Below are positions 1 through 7,137 of a DNA stretch of 16,133 nucleotides, piece after piece. The DNA is taken from the NCBI GenBank assembly GCA_030833145.1, contig JAURHT010000033.1, forward strand, positions 1 through 16,133. The letters are read 5' to 3'. A program made the position numbers and the translations under genes. Below the pieces are notes generated by a model. The model made no database searches and was not told where the DNA came from. It was given only the letters and a program-made list of their open reading frames with translations. Numbering within the stretch: the stretch's first letter is position 1; every line of letters begins with the position of its first letter. The DNA is from Aquirufa sp. GTDB taxonomy: Bacteria > Bacteroidota > Bacteroidia > Cytophagales > Spirosomataceae.

Positions 1-42
1 CAAGGGCACAAAGAGGAATAAGGCGATAAATATTCTTTTCAT
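1..42 (-). CDS. Start of an exported protein (partial, runs off the left edge)
   Basis: Read on the minus strand from the ATG at 42, the first 14 codons give MKRIFIALFLFVPL. This is a basic N-terminus followed by a hydrophobic run, as in a Sec signal peptide. No stop occurs before the window edge. The start is divergent from lysA, with about 40 bases between the two ATGs. Only the signal sequence is visible, so the mature protein and its function cannot be named. It could be chance, but the position and composition fit a real gene start. Confidence 0.5.
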   Translation of the reverse strand, partial: MKRIFIALFLFVPL

Positions 43-56
43 GTTTGTTAGATTAG

Positions 57-64
57 TATCTTTG
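57..64 (+). promoter_or_regulatory. Bacteroidota -7 promoter element for lysA
   Basis: TATCTTTG matches the Bacteroidota -7 consensus TAnnTTTG exactly and ends 18 bases before the lysA ATG at 83. Transcription would begin around 69-71. That would leave the in-frame ATG at 41 outside the message and makes 83 the better start. No TTG-type -33 element is evident at the expected 19-base spacing. Confidence 0.5.
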
Positions 65-82
65 TGGCTTACAATTTTCCCT

Positions 83-1315
83 ATGGCATATTATTCAATT
101 CAGAACATTCCTTTAACAGATTTGGCCAAAGATTTTGGTACACCACTCTATGTATACGATGCTGACAAAATTAGGGAAAAAATCTCGGTTTTAAGAGCCG
201 CATTTGAGGGAATTGAATTGACTATTAAATATGCCGTTAAGGCGAATACAAATTTATCCATTTTGCGCCTTATGCGAGAGAATGGAGTGGATATGGATGT
301 GGTTTCACCGCAGGAATTAGAGTTAGGCTTAATCGCCGGCTATGAAGGATCAAATATTACCTTTACGCCTTCTGGTGTGCATTTTTCTGAGATTGAATAT
401 GCAGTTTCCAAAGGTGCTATCGTCAACCTAGACAACCTTTCAGTTCTAGAAAAGTTCGGAGCTACCTATGGATCTACGCAGCCCTGTTTGATTCGCATCA
501 AGCCCCACGTTTTTGGGGGTGGAAATGAGAAAATCATGACGGCTCATCCGGAGTCTAAATTTGGCATCTCCATTCATCAAAAAGCGGAGATTCTTGCCAT
601 CGTAGAGAAATACAAAATCAATGTAATCGGTTTGCACCAGCACACCGGTTCTGATATCAAAGATGGAAAGACTTTCGAGCAAGCTGCATCGGCTCTTTTT
701 GACTTTGCTTATGACTTTAAGGACTTGCAAATCATCGACCTAGGTGGAGGTTTCAAAGTGCCTTATTCTCCCGAAGATCCAGGAGTCAACATGCAGGAAG
801 TAGGCCAAATCATGAGCGACGCCTTCCGCGCCTTCTGTTCGAAATACGGCCGCGAACTACGTCTCTGGGTAGAGCCAGGTAAGTTTTTAGTCAGTGAATC
901 AGGCACCTTCTTAGCGGAAACGAACGTGGTAAAACGCGATCCAGTTAAAACCTTTGTGGGCATTAATTCTGGCTTGAATCACTTGATTCGTCCCATGATG
1001 TACGGCTCCTACCACTATATTTTCAATGCCTCTAATCAAGATACTTCGAAGCAAGAAGAATACCGCGTAACAGGGTATATCTGTGAAACGGACACCTTCT
1101 CTTTTGACTTTAAAGGAAAGCAAAATGAGCGCCTTTTAAATGAAGTGAAAGAAGGCGATATCATTGCCCTAGCCAATGCGGGTGCTTATGGATTTACCAT
1201 GGCTTCGCATTATAACTCCCGTTTTTTGCCAGCTGAGGTGTTAGTGGATGGGGGAGTTGCGAAGGTGATTCGCAGGAGAGAGACGCTGGAAGATATACTA
1301 CGTAATCAAGAGTAG
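83..1315 (+). CDS. lysA: Diaminopimelate decarboxylase
   Basis: PLP-dependent fold III decarboxylase of 410 residues that converts meso-diaminopimelate to L-lysine, the last step of lysine synthesis, in the cytoplasm. The PLP lysine lies in AVKAN (K53). HQHTGSD and GGGFKVPY form the phosphate-binding parts of the barrel. EPGKFLV corresponds to the family's EPGR motif. The dimer-interface catalytic cysteine is in CETDTF (C334), and GAYGFTMASHYN is the C-terminal substrate/PLP segment. Length and motif order are those of LysA. I chose the ATG at 83: the N-terminus then starts as in the family, and the -7 element at 57-64 lies between it and the in-frame ATG at 41. The gene appears monocistronic, ending at the terminator at 1346-1377. 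An ornithine or carboxynorspermidine decarboxylase is less likely given the CETD and HTGS motifs. Confidence 0.95.
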   Translation: MAYYSIQNIPLTDLAKDFGTPLYVYDADKIREKISVLRAAFEGIELTIKYAVKANTNLSILRLMRENGVDMDVVSPQELELGLIAGYEGSNITFTPSGVHFSEIEYAVSKGAIVNLDNLSVLEKFGATYGSTQPCLIRIKPHVFGGGNEKIMTAHPESKFGISIHQKAEILAIVEKYKINVIGLHQHTGSDIKDGKTFEQAASALFDFAYDFKDLQIIDLGGGFKVPYSPEDPGVNMQEVGQIMSDAFRAFCSKYGRELRLWVEPGKFLVSESGTFLAETNVVKRDPVKTFVGINSGLNHLIRPMMYGSYHYIFNASNQDTSKQEEYRVTGYICETDTFSFDFKGKQNERLLNEVKEGDIIALANAGAYGFTMASHYNSRFLPAEVLVDGGVAKVIRRRETLEDILRNQE

Positions 1316-1345
1316 AGATAGGCGAGTATAGAGCATAGATGTAGA

Positions 1346-1377
1346 ATCAAAAAAGGGGCATTCGCCCATTTTTTGAT
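1346..1377. terminator. Bidirectional intrinsic terminator between lysA and the AraC gene
   Basis: The arms are ATCAAAAAAG-GGGC and GCCC-ATTTTTTGAT, with one G/A mismatch and an ATTC loop. The A run on one side and T run on the other provide a U tract on either strand. It therefore fits as a terminator for lysA on plus and for the regulator ending at 1418 on minus. Confidence 0.85.
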
Positions 1378-1417
1378 GAATATGATGGCTGTAGCCAGTA
1401 AGCTGCTAAAGTAATTA

Positions 1418-2608
1418 CTATTTTTCTAATGATTTAATGTACGCAGATGGAGTTATACCAGTCTGTTCTTTGAAGGCATCAATGAATTTTGACCTGGAGG
1501 CAAAGCCGGCATTAGAGGAAATGGCTTCAATGGTGATTTTTTTAGAATCGCCAGAATCAATCATCTCAATCGCATAGTCGATGCGTATTTTTTTTCTCCA
1601 ATCGCTAAATGACAACCCTAAGTGAGTGTTAAAATAGAGCGAAAGAGTTCTTTCAGGGATTTTTAAATCAAAGGACATTTGGGCAATCGAAAATTCCTTC
1701 TTAGTGAAAGGAAGGGAAAGCAAATAGGTTGCTAATTCCTCTTCAAACTCTAGATTGATTTCAACAAAATTTCTTTTCTTCGGAAGATTTGATCTGATAT
1801 CACGGATTAAATTATGACTGACTTTGTCTGGAATAAAGGATACGTTACCGTAGAGGATTTTGGGAAATAAAAACAAGAATAGATTCTGTAGAAAAAATCC
1901 TCCTCCTGCTACGGCAAAATAGTGCTGCTTTGAGGTGAAAATTTGCGTATAGGCATCGCTTTGAAAGTCAAAATGTATCCCAACTACTGTCAACATGTGC
2001 AAGACACTATTGCTTGATATGACGAATTGAATAGCACATAATAAATATATCCATCTTTTTAAAATCCCGTGATTCGTTGACAACTGTCCAAATTTAGTCT
2101 TTGTTCGATAGGAATGAACAGTAAAATAGATCAATGAGAAAAGGCAGTAGGCAAGTAAATGTAATGATCTAGATACTAGAATAAATTCAAAGGAGACAAA
2201 TTGAAAATCAAGGGTGTATTTCTCTGTCACATTAATGATCTCGTGGGCGATTTTGGCTTTTTGCTCAAAAGGTAAAGTGGTAAAGGGTAGGCAGTTAATA
2301 GCGACAAATACTGCTGGAATAAGGTGTAGTAAATCAGTTTTTTCTAGTTTACGACGATCGGTCACAAGTGTTTTTACGTAATAAAATAAAAACGGACCTA
2401 GCAAATAGGAGAGTGGCAAAAAGTGGACGAAACAGATTCCTTCCCAAAACAGATTCTGTGTATAATGTAAACCATAGTAAACTAAAACCACCGCATTACA
2501 ACAGAAAAAGAATAGGGCTAAAAAGGCATTAGATCTATTTAATGAACTTAAATAATAGATCAGTATAAAAGAAGTAAATATGCCAAATAAGGGGAATATA
2601 ATGCCCAA
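1418..2608 (-). CDS. Membrane-bound AraC-family transcriptional regulator (7TM-HTH)
   Basis: Protein of 396 residues. The N-terminal ~250 residues hold about seven hydrophobic helices (for example residues 2-23, 28-45, 61-80, 95-112). The C-terminal ~100 residues form a double helix-turn-helix AraC domain, ending with the typical FASRSKFIDAFKEQTGITPSAY pattern, here AGFASRSKFIDAFKEQTG followed by ITPSAYIK. This architecture is common in Bacteroidota and suggests a sensor in the inner membrane that binds DNA directly; its ligand is unknown. The apparent start is a TTG at 2608: no in-frame ATG lies upstream, and ATGs further out are closed by a stop. A -7 element at 2632-2639 sits 23 bases before it. 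The neighbouring divergent secreted protein (2772) is the most obvious target. The gene looks more AT-rich than its flanks. Confidence 0.88.
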   Translation of the reverse strand: MGIIFPLFGIFTSFILIYYLSSLNRSNAFLALFFFCCNAVVLVYYGLHYTQNLFWEGICFVHFLPLSYLLGPFLFYYVKTLVTDRRKLEKTDLLHLIPAVFVAINCLPFTTLPFEQKAKIAHEIINVTEKYTLDFQFVSFEFILVSRSLHLLAYCLFSLIYFTVHSYRTKTKFGQLSTNHGILKRWIYLLCAIQFVISSNSVLHMLTVVGIHFDFQSDAYTQIFTSKQHYFAVAGGGFFLQNLFLFLFPKILYGNVSFIPDKVSHNLIRDIRSNLPKKRNFVEINLEFEEELATYLLSLPFTKKEFSIAQMSFDLKIPERTLSLYFNTHLGLSFSDWRKKIRIDYAIEMIDSGDSKKITIEAISSNAGFASRSKFIDAFKEQTGITPSAYIKSLEK

Positions 2609-2631
2609 GGTCGTAAGGTTGTTTGTTTTTT

Positions 2632-2639
2632 CAAATCTA
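2632..2639 (-). promoter_or_regulatory. -7 promoter element for the AraC-family gene
   Basis: On the minus strand this reads TAGATTTG, an exact TAnnTTTG match, ending 23 bases upstream of the TTG start at 2608. It supports that unusual start codon. No -33 TTTG is seen 19 bases further upstream, as is often so for regulated promoters. Confidence 0.4.
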
Positions 2640-2771
2640 AGATAAATAAAAATTTATTACATCATTTTGTTCCAACCCCGCAAAGTGGAACATAATAGAT
2701 TCGATTTCATACTTTACTTTTCTCTCCTGTTCGCAATTTGCGTCATTGTTAAACTTATAATCTTAATTCTA

Positions 2772-3278
2772 ATGAAAAAATTAGTCTTTGTATTTTTGAC
2801 CATTTCAGCTTTTGCATCTGGTCAATCCGTTTCTAATGAAGGAAATTCCGAAACCGGTTTTAATTCTGGGTATAACTTGGAGCAATCTCCAAACACAAAA
2901 TGGGTTTTAAATTCTATTAAAGCATTAGAAGCGTTGGATACCGTCACTTACAAATCTTTTTATGCGGCAGAGGTGAAATTCCACGATAATCTCGAGGAAA
3001 AGAATTTAACTCAGAATGTGGCTTTTCTCAAAGCCTTAAAAGCGAATGGGATTTCTGTGAAATTTGAGAAGGTAGCTCCAATTTGGGAATACGTGCACAA
3101 AAACAAAAATATGAAAGAGGCAAACAATTATGTGATTTCATATCAATATGTTGCATTAAACAAAGGGGATAAAACGGTAAAAGTGGTCATTAGTGCGGTA
3201 GACCTGATTAAAAACGGGAAGATCGTGCAGGAGTGGTTAGCCTATGACACTGCCGGAATTATGAGCTTATTCAAGTAG
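2772..3278 (+). CDS. Secreted SnoaL/NTF2-like protein
   Basis: A 168-residue protein with a signal peptide (MKKLVFVFLTISAFASG, probable cleavage before QS). One compact domain follows that resembles the SnoaL/NTF2-like cone fold. It has an N-terminal helix (SIKALEALDTVTYKSFY), AAEVKFHDNL, an 'NVAFLKALKAN' helix, then long strands ending in 'VVISAVDLIKNGKIVQEWLAYD'. That ending is the usual SnoaL pattern of a strand, NGKI and a following strand. Such domains bind small ligands or act as cyclases/isomerases; no catalytic role can be assigned here. Reading can continue upstream to a TTG at 2667, but that part adds a second hydrophobic stretch before the signal peptide, so ATG 2772 is preferred. 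It is divergent from the 7TM-AraC regulator and may be controlled by it. It is exported to the periplasm or beyond. Confidence 0.72.
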   Translation: MKKLVFVFLTISAFASGQSVSNEGNSETGFNSGYNLEQSPNTKWVLNSIKALEALDTVTYKSFYAAEVKFHDNLEEKNLTQNVAFLKALKANGISVKFEKVAPIWEYVHKNKNMKEANNYVISYQYVALNKGDKTVKVVISAVDLIKNGKIVQEWLAYDTAGIMSLFK

Positions 3279-3359
3279 TAGTCAGTATAAAGTCTCTACT
3301 CTCAAATACAGTTCACTAACTACTAGCTACTGTCAATTTTCCCTGATATGTAATAGGTT

Positions 3360-3404
3360 TTCGGGTTCTGAATCATTTGACTTGTCGACGATTCAGAACC
3401 CGAA
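3360..3404. terminator. 15-bp perfect inverted repeat between convergent genes
   Basis: The arms TTCGGGTTCTGAATC (3360-3374) and GATTCAGAACCCGAA (3390-3404) are perfect complements around a 15-base loop that contains the palindrome GTCGAC. It lies between the convergent ends at 3278 and 3408, where a bidirectional terminator is expected. Neither strand shows a strong U tract directly after the stem. It may therefore be a factor-dependent terminator, a 3'-end stabiliser, or a protein-binding site. Confidence 0.6.
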
Positions 3405-3407
3405 TGC

Positions 3408-4838
3408 CTAATACATAACCCACGTATCCTTCGAACCACCCCCCTGAGAAGAATTAACCACCAGCGAACCTTTTCTTAAGGCCACTCTAGTTAAGCCACC
3501 CGGCATCACATTTACCCCATCACCATACAGAATATAGGGTCTCAAATCCACGTGTCGACCTTCCGCGTGATCCTCGATTAAACAAGGTACACGGGATAAA
3601 GAGATGGTCGGTTGTGCGATGTAATTTCTTGGATTGCTGAGGATGAGGGCTTTGAACTTTTCTTGTTCTTCTTTCGTGGATTTTGGACCGATTAACATGC
3701 CGTAACCACCCGCCTCATTCGCTTCTTTTACCACTAGTTTTTCGATGTTTGCCAAAACATACTTGCGATCCTCCTCTTCCGAGCAAATGTAGGTTTTGAC
3801 ATTTTGAATGATCGGGTCTTCGTTAAGATAGTATTTAATGATGCGCGGTACGTAGGCGTAGATCACTTTGTCGTCAGCCACGCCTGTTCCGGGTGCATTC
3901 GCAATCGCCACTTTACCATTTTTATATACTTCGAATATGCCCGGAATTCCGATCATGGAATCAGGATTGAAGACGGTAGGGTCTAAAAACGTGTCATCGA
4001 TGCGGCGGTAGATAACATCGACGATTTGGAAGCCTTTGGTAGTACGCATTTTGACATAGCCTTCGTGTACTACTAAATCACGGGCATCGACTAATTCTAC
4101 CCCCATTTGTTGGGCAAGGTAGGAATGTTCAAAATAGGCTGAATTATAGATTCCAGGTGTGAGTACCACCACAGTTGGATCAGGTCTGTCGCTAATGAAA
4201 CGCAGCATTTCTAATAACTTATTCGGGTAATCAGAAATTGGTCTTATTTGGGTTTTGGCTACTACTTCCGGGAAGGTTTGCTTTAATAGCTCCCGGTTTT
4301 CCATCATATAGGAGACACCTGAAGGGCAGCGTAGGTTATCTTCCAAAATCATGTATTCTCCATCACTGCCACGGATTAAATCGGTTCCAGTGATGTGGAT
4401 GTAGATATTTTTGGCAGGTTTTATACCGATGCATGCCTTTAAAAAGTCTTTCGAGGAGTTGATGACTTCGGCGGGAATGATGCCGTCTTTGATAATTTTT
4501 TGGTCTGAATAAATATCATTTAAGAACAAATTCAAGGCAGTGATGCGCTGAATTAGCCCTTTTTCGATTTTCTCCCATTCTTTTGCCTCGACGATGCGCG
4601 GTATAATGTCCACAGGCATGATGCGCTCGGTTCCTTCGTTTTCCGCGTAGACGTTAAAGGTGATTCCCATGGCCATCAAGGCTCTTTCTGCAGATTGTTG
4701 GCGGCTTAAAAATTCTTCTTGGGATAATTGTTCCACACGTTCTTTGAAGTGTTCATATCCGAAACGTACACTCCCGTCTGCTTCGAACATTTCATCGAAA
4801 AACCCTTCCGGGTCGTAGTTATTAAAGGAAAAATTCAT
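3408..4838 (-). CDS. Circularly permuted type 2 ATP-grasp protein
   Basis: A 476-residue cytoplasmic protein of the DUF404/DUF407 family, now called circularly permuted ATP-grasp type 2. Visible hallmarks are EDNLRCPSGVSYM (residues 166-178), the TPGIYNSAYFEH segment, 'ANAPGTGVADDK', VVKEANEAGGYGMLIGP, and a C-terminal 'GGLTRVALRKGSLVVNSSQGGG' region (two adjoining parts). Family knowledge predicts peptide-bond (amidoligase-like) chemistry using ATP, but no substrate is established. It is normally followed by an alpha-E (DUF403) gene and a transglutaminase-like gene. Neither is beside it here: its 3' end meets a convergent gene and its 5' end a divergent one. The ATG at 4838 gives a family-like N-terminus. 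A circularly permuted grasp on its own may use partners elsewhere in the genome. Confidence 0.9.
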   Translation of the reverse strand: MNFSFNNYDPEGFFDEMFEADGSVRFGYEHFKERVEQLSQEEFLSRQQSAERALMAMGITFNVYAENEGTERIMPVDIIPRIVEAKEWEKIEKGLIQRITALNLFLNDIYSDQKIIKDGIIPAEVINSSKDFLKACIGIKPAKNIYIHITGTDLIRGSDGEYMILEDNLRCPSGVSYMMENRELLKQTFPEVVAKTQIRPISDYPNKLLEMLRFISDRPDPTVVVLTPGIYNSAYFEHSYLAQQMGVELVDARDLVVHEGYVKMRTTKGFQIVDVIYRRIDDTFLDPTVFNPDSMIGIPGIFEVYKNGKVAIANAPGTGVADDKVIYAYVPRIIKYYLNEDPIIQNVKTYICSEEEDRKYVLANIEKLVVKEANEAGGYGMLIGPKSTKEEQEKFKALILSNPRNYIAQPTISLSRVPCLIEDHAEGRHVDLRPYILYGDGVNVMPGGLTRVALRKGSLVVNSSQGGGSKDTWVMY

Positions 4839-4922
4839 GGTGTTGTCTGTTAAAATGCTTGATATGAAGATAATTTAGAATTTTATTTTTGCTTTGATTT
4901 TCCAAAGCCTTGATAATTTTCA

Positions 4923-4959
4923 AAATTTCCAATAATAGCCTCTTAAATATTGGAAATTT
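4923..4959. repeat. 12-bp inverted repeat in the divergent ATP-grasp/ogt promoter region
   Basis: AAATTTCCAATA (4923-4934) and TATTGGAAATTT (4948-4959) are perfect inverted copies separated by 13 bases. A related half site, GGGAAATTG, follows at 4972-4980. The repeat lies between the divergent starts at 4838 and 4988, so a regulator operator is plausible. A cruciform or 5'-leader hairpin for ogt is the alternative. Confidence 0.55.
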
Positions 4960-4987
4960 ACCATTTTTTGTGGGAAATTGAGGTCTT

Positions 4988-5455
4988 ATGTTACACTCAG
5001 AATTTTATTTCTCCAGTCCCATCGGTATTTTACGTTTGGAATTAGCGGATGCGGGTTTGCGCTCTTGTACTTTTGTGGAAGAGGAAGGAACTGTAAATGA
5101 ATTTCAACCTATTGAAATTCAACAGATTAAAAGGATATTAGTGAGCTACTTTGAAACGGGTAGGCTACAGCCATATCCGATTGATCCAAGCATCGGCACA
5201 CCTTTTCAGCAAAAAGTCTGGACTGCCTTGAAAGTCATACCTACGGGTTCTACCGTTACCTACGCCGAAATCGCAAAACGACTCGATATGCCCAAAGGAG
5301 CTCAGGCAGTAGGTAAAGCAAATGGCCAAAATCCTGTTTTACTTTTTCATCCCTGCCATCGTGTGGTAGGTTCTACAGGTAATCTGGTCGGTTATAGTGG
5401 AGGATTGTGGCGGAAGGAATGGTTACTTGCGAAGGAAGGAGCCACGCTATTTTAG
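4988..5455 (+). CDS. ogt: Methylated-DNA--[protein]-cysteine S-methyltransferase
   Basis: A 155-residue suicide repair protein that moves the methyl group from O6-methylguanine (and O4-methylthymine) in DNA to its own cysteine. The active site is HPCHRVVG with C123. The preceding 'FQQKVWTALKVIPTGSTVTY' and AKRLDMPKGAQAVGKANGQN form the DNA-binding helix-turn-helix with the family's A(V)G.ANG.NP signature. GYSGGLWRKEWLL is the expected C-terminal helix. The length equals that of single-domain Ogt/AGT proteins, with no Ada-type regulatory domain. It is followed only 11 bases later by the PolX-like gene, so the two are probably co-transcribed as a DNA repair unit. A divergent inverted repeat upstream (4923-4959) may control it. 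Confidence 0.95.
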   Translation: MLHSEFYFSSPIGILRLELADAGLRSCTFVEEEGTVNEFQPIEIQQIKRILVSYFETGRLQPYPIDPSIGTPFQQKVWTALKVIPTGSTVTYAEIAKRLDMPKGAQAVGKANGQNPVLLFHPCHRVVGSTGNLVGYSGGLWRKEWLLAKEGATLF

Positions 5456-5466
5456 TATATTTGTCT

Positions 5467-7134
5467 ATGGATAATGATCAGATTGTTGATGCGCTCGAGC
5501 TTTTAGTGAAGCTTTGGGATTTACATGGTGTAAATGAATTCAAAAGTAAGAGTCTTGCTTTTGCCGCACGTGGACTCGATAAATTCCCGGGTTTACTCTC
5601 CTCTTTGTCTGAAGAACAATTGTTAGCTATTCCTGGAGTAGGAAAAGTGGTTGTCAAAATCGTGCAAGATGTGGCCGCGACAGGAACCTGTTCCGATTTA
5701 GAGCAAATCGTGGAACAGACGCCACCTGGATTACTCACCTTATTGAAGATTAAGGGTTTGGGCCCTAAAAAGGTTCGCACCATTTGGCAGGAATTACAAA
5801 TTACTGAAATCGATGACCTGCTAGCGGCTTGCGAAGATGGTAGACTAGCAAATTTGAAAGGATTTGGAGGGGCCGTGGTGGAGAGTGTCAGCCTGAATAT
5901 TCATTTTATTAAGGCTAATTCCCGCAAATTGCGCATTAATAAGGCTCAGGATTTAGCAGATAAGATCGCGCAATCAGTAGGCGCTTTTTTTCAAAAAGTA
6001 GCCATCGCGGGCGAATTACGCCGTCATTGTGAGGTGATTAACTCCTTGGTTTTTTTAGTAGAGACGGACAATCTTTTTGGGGCGTCTGGATTATTGCTGT
6101 CGATTGAAGACCTAGAGGAAGATCTCAAAGAATCTTCGCCATTTACTTGGAGAGGCTTTGCGAAAGGACACTTGATTCCCATTGAAATTCATTTTGCCTC
6201 TGCTGGAGAATGGGTCACTAAGTTATTTGCTTTATCAGCGACTCCAGATCACTTAGCTGAGGTTCAATTTTATGAGCGATTTGATGGGAAGGAATTACGG
6301 GAAGAATCGGAAATCTATACGACTCAACAATTGCCTTTTATTGTCCCTGAAATGCGGGAGGGGTTGCAGGAATTTGATTGGCATACAAAACATGGGGATA
6401 AGGCCTTAATTGAATATGCGGATTTGCGCGGATGTTTACATAATCACTCGACGTATTCGGATGGTAAGAATACCTTGACTGAAATGGCTGAAGCCTGCCG
6501 TGATTTAGGTTTAAGCTATTTCGGTATTGCGGATCACTCGAAATATGCTGCCTATGCGGGTGGATTGAAGGAGGAGGACGTAATACGTCAACACGAAGAG
6601 ATTGATCAATTGAATGCGAAATGGTCTGACTTTCAGATTTTAAAAGGGATCGAATCGGACATCTTGCCAGATGGTAATTTAGATTACGATGCTTCGGTTT
6701 TAGCCTCTTTTGATTACGTGGTCGCGTCAGTGCATGCAGGTTTAACAATGGATTTAGAGAAGGCCATGCCACGGGTGATTAAGGCGATAGAAAATCCCTA
6801 CACGTCCATTTTAGGTCATCCGACGGGCCGATTATTACTGGCAAGACCTGGATTTCCGTTGCAGATGTCGAAGATATTGGACGCCTGTAAGGCGAATGGC
6901 GTCAGTATTGAATTAAATGCCAGTCCATATCGCTTGGATTTAGACTGGCGTCATATCTATGAGGCCATGGATAAAGGCCTATTTGTCTCTATTAATCCAG
7001 ATGCCCATGCCATTGCTGGTTTGCGGGATATGGAATGGGGGGTCAAAGTGGGACGAAAAGGGGGGCTTTTACAGGAGTTGACGTTGAATGCTTTGCCTTT
7101 GGCAGATATCAAAGCCTTTTTCGCTAAAAGCTAG
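5467..7134 (+). CDS. PolX-like protein with degenerate polymerase site and intact PHP domain
   Basis: A 555-residue bacterial PolX architecture. It has an N-terminal helix-hairpin-helix/8-kDa domain (residues 1-~95, IPGVGKVVVK), a second HhH (LLKIKGLGPKKVRTIW), a Pol beta palm (~150-300) and a C-terminal PHP domain (~319-555). The PHP metal ligands are all visible: HNH (H325, H327), ADHS, GIESDILPDG, SVHAG, LGHPTGR and NPDAH. This supports 3'-5' exonuclease or AP-endonuclease type activity. In the palm, GELRR is kept (182-186). The following catalytic DxD, normally GDIDxL, reads N-S-L-V (S193, V195), and the third Asp appears as E240 (IPIEIHF). The start at ATG 5467 matches PolX N-termini; an earlier in-frame ATG at 5407 would overlap ogt. 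Its stop overlaps that of the convergent LOG gene by four bases. I infer a repair nuclease without polymerase activity. Confidence 0.9.
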   Translation: MDNDQIVDALELLVKLWDLHGVNEFKSKSLAFAARGLDKFPGLLSSLSEEQLLAIPGVGKVVVKIVQDVAATGTCSDLEQIVEQTPPGLLTLLKIKGLGPKKVRTIWQELQITEIDDLLAACEDGRLANLKGFGGAVVESVSLNIHFIKANSRKLRINKAQDLADKIAQSVGAFFQKVAIAGELRRHCEVINSLVFLVETDNLFGASGLLLSIEDLEEDLKESSPFTWRGFAKGHLIPIEIHFASAGEWVTKLFALSATPDHLAEVQFYERFDGKELREESEIYTTQQLPFIVPEMREGLQEFDWHTKHGDKALIEYADLRGCLHNHSTYSDGKNTLTEMAEACRDLGLSYFGIADHSKYAAYAGGLKEEDVIRQHEEIDQLNAKWSDFQILKGIESDILPDGNLDYDASVLASFDYVVASVHAGLTMDLEKAMPRVIKAIENPYTSILGHPTGRLLLARPGFPLQMSKILDACKANGVSIELNASPYRLDLDWRHIYEAMDKGLFVSINPDAHAIAGLRDMEWGVKVGRKGGLLQELTLNALPLADIKAFFAKS

Positions 7135-7137
7135 AAA
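7117..7137. terminator. Imperfect hairpin over the overlapping polX-like/LOG stop codons
   Basis: TTTTTCGCT (7117-7125) pairs with AGCTAGAAA (7129-7137) around an AAA loop, with one mismatch and one T-G pair. It covers CTAG at 7131-7134, where the two convergent genes share their stop bases. As the only intervening sequence, it may serve as a weak bidirectional 3'-end signal. Confidence 0.35.

Noticed and set aside
41..82. Extension of lysA to the in-frame ATG at 41
   Set aside because: The -7 promoter element at 57-64 lies inside this stretch and the added residues do not match LysA N-termini.
2667..2771. Upstream TTG extension of the secreted SnoaL-like protein
   Set aside because: It would place a second hydrophobic segment before a clear signal peptide, and it overlaps the divergent promoter region.
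5407..5466. Earlier ATG for the PolX-like protein overlapping ogt
   Set aside because: The extra 20 residues have no PolX character; the family N-terminus begins at MDNDQ (5467).
6338..6772. Open frame opposite the PHP domain on the minus strand
   Set aside because: It lies wholly within a well-supported gene and has low-complexity His/Pro/Asn-rich composition with no domain; it is a shadow of the coding strand.
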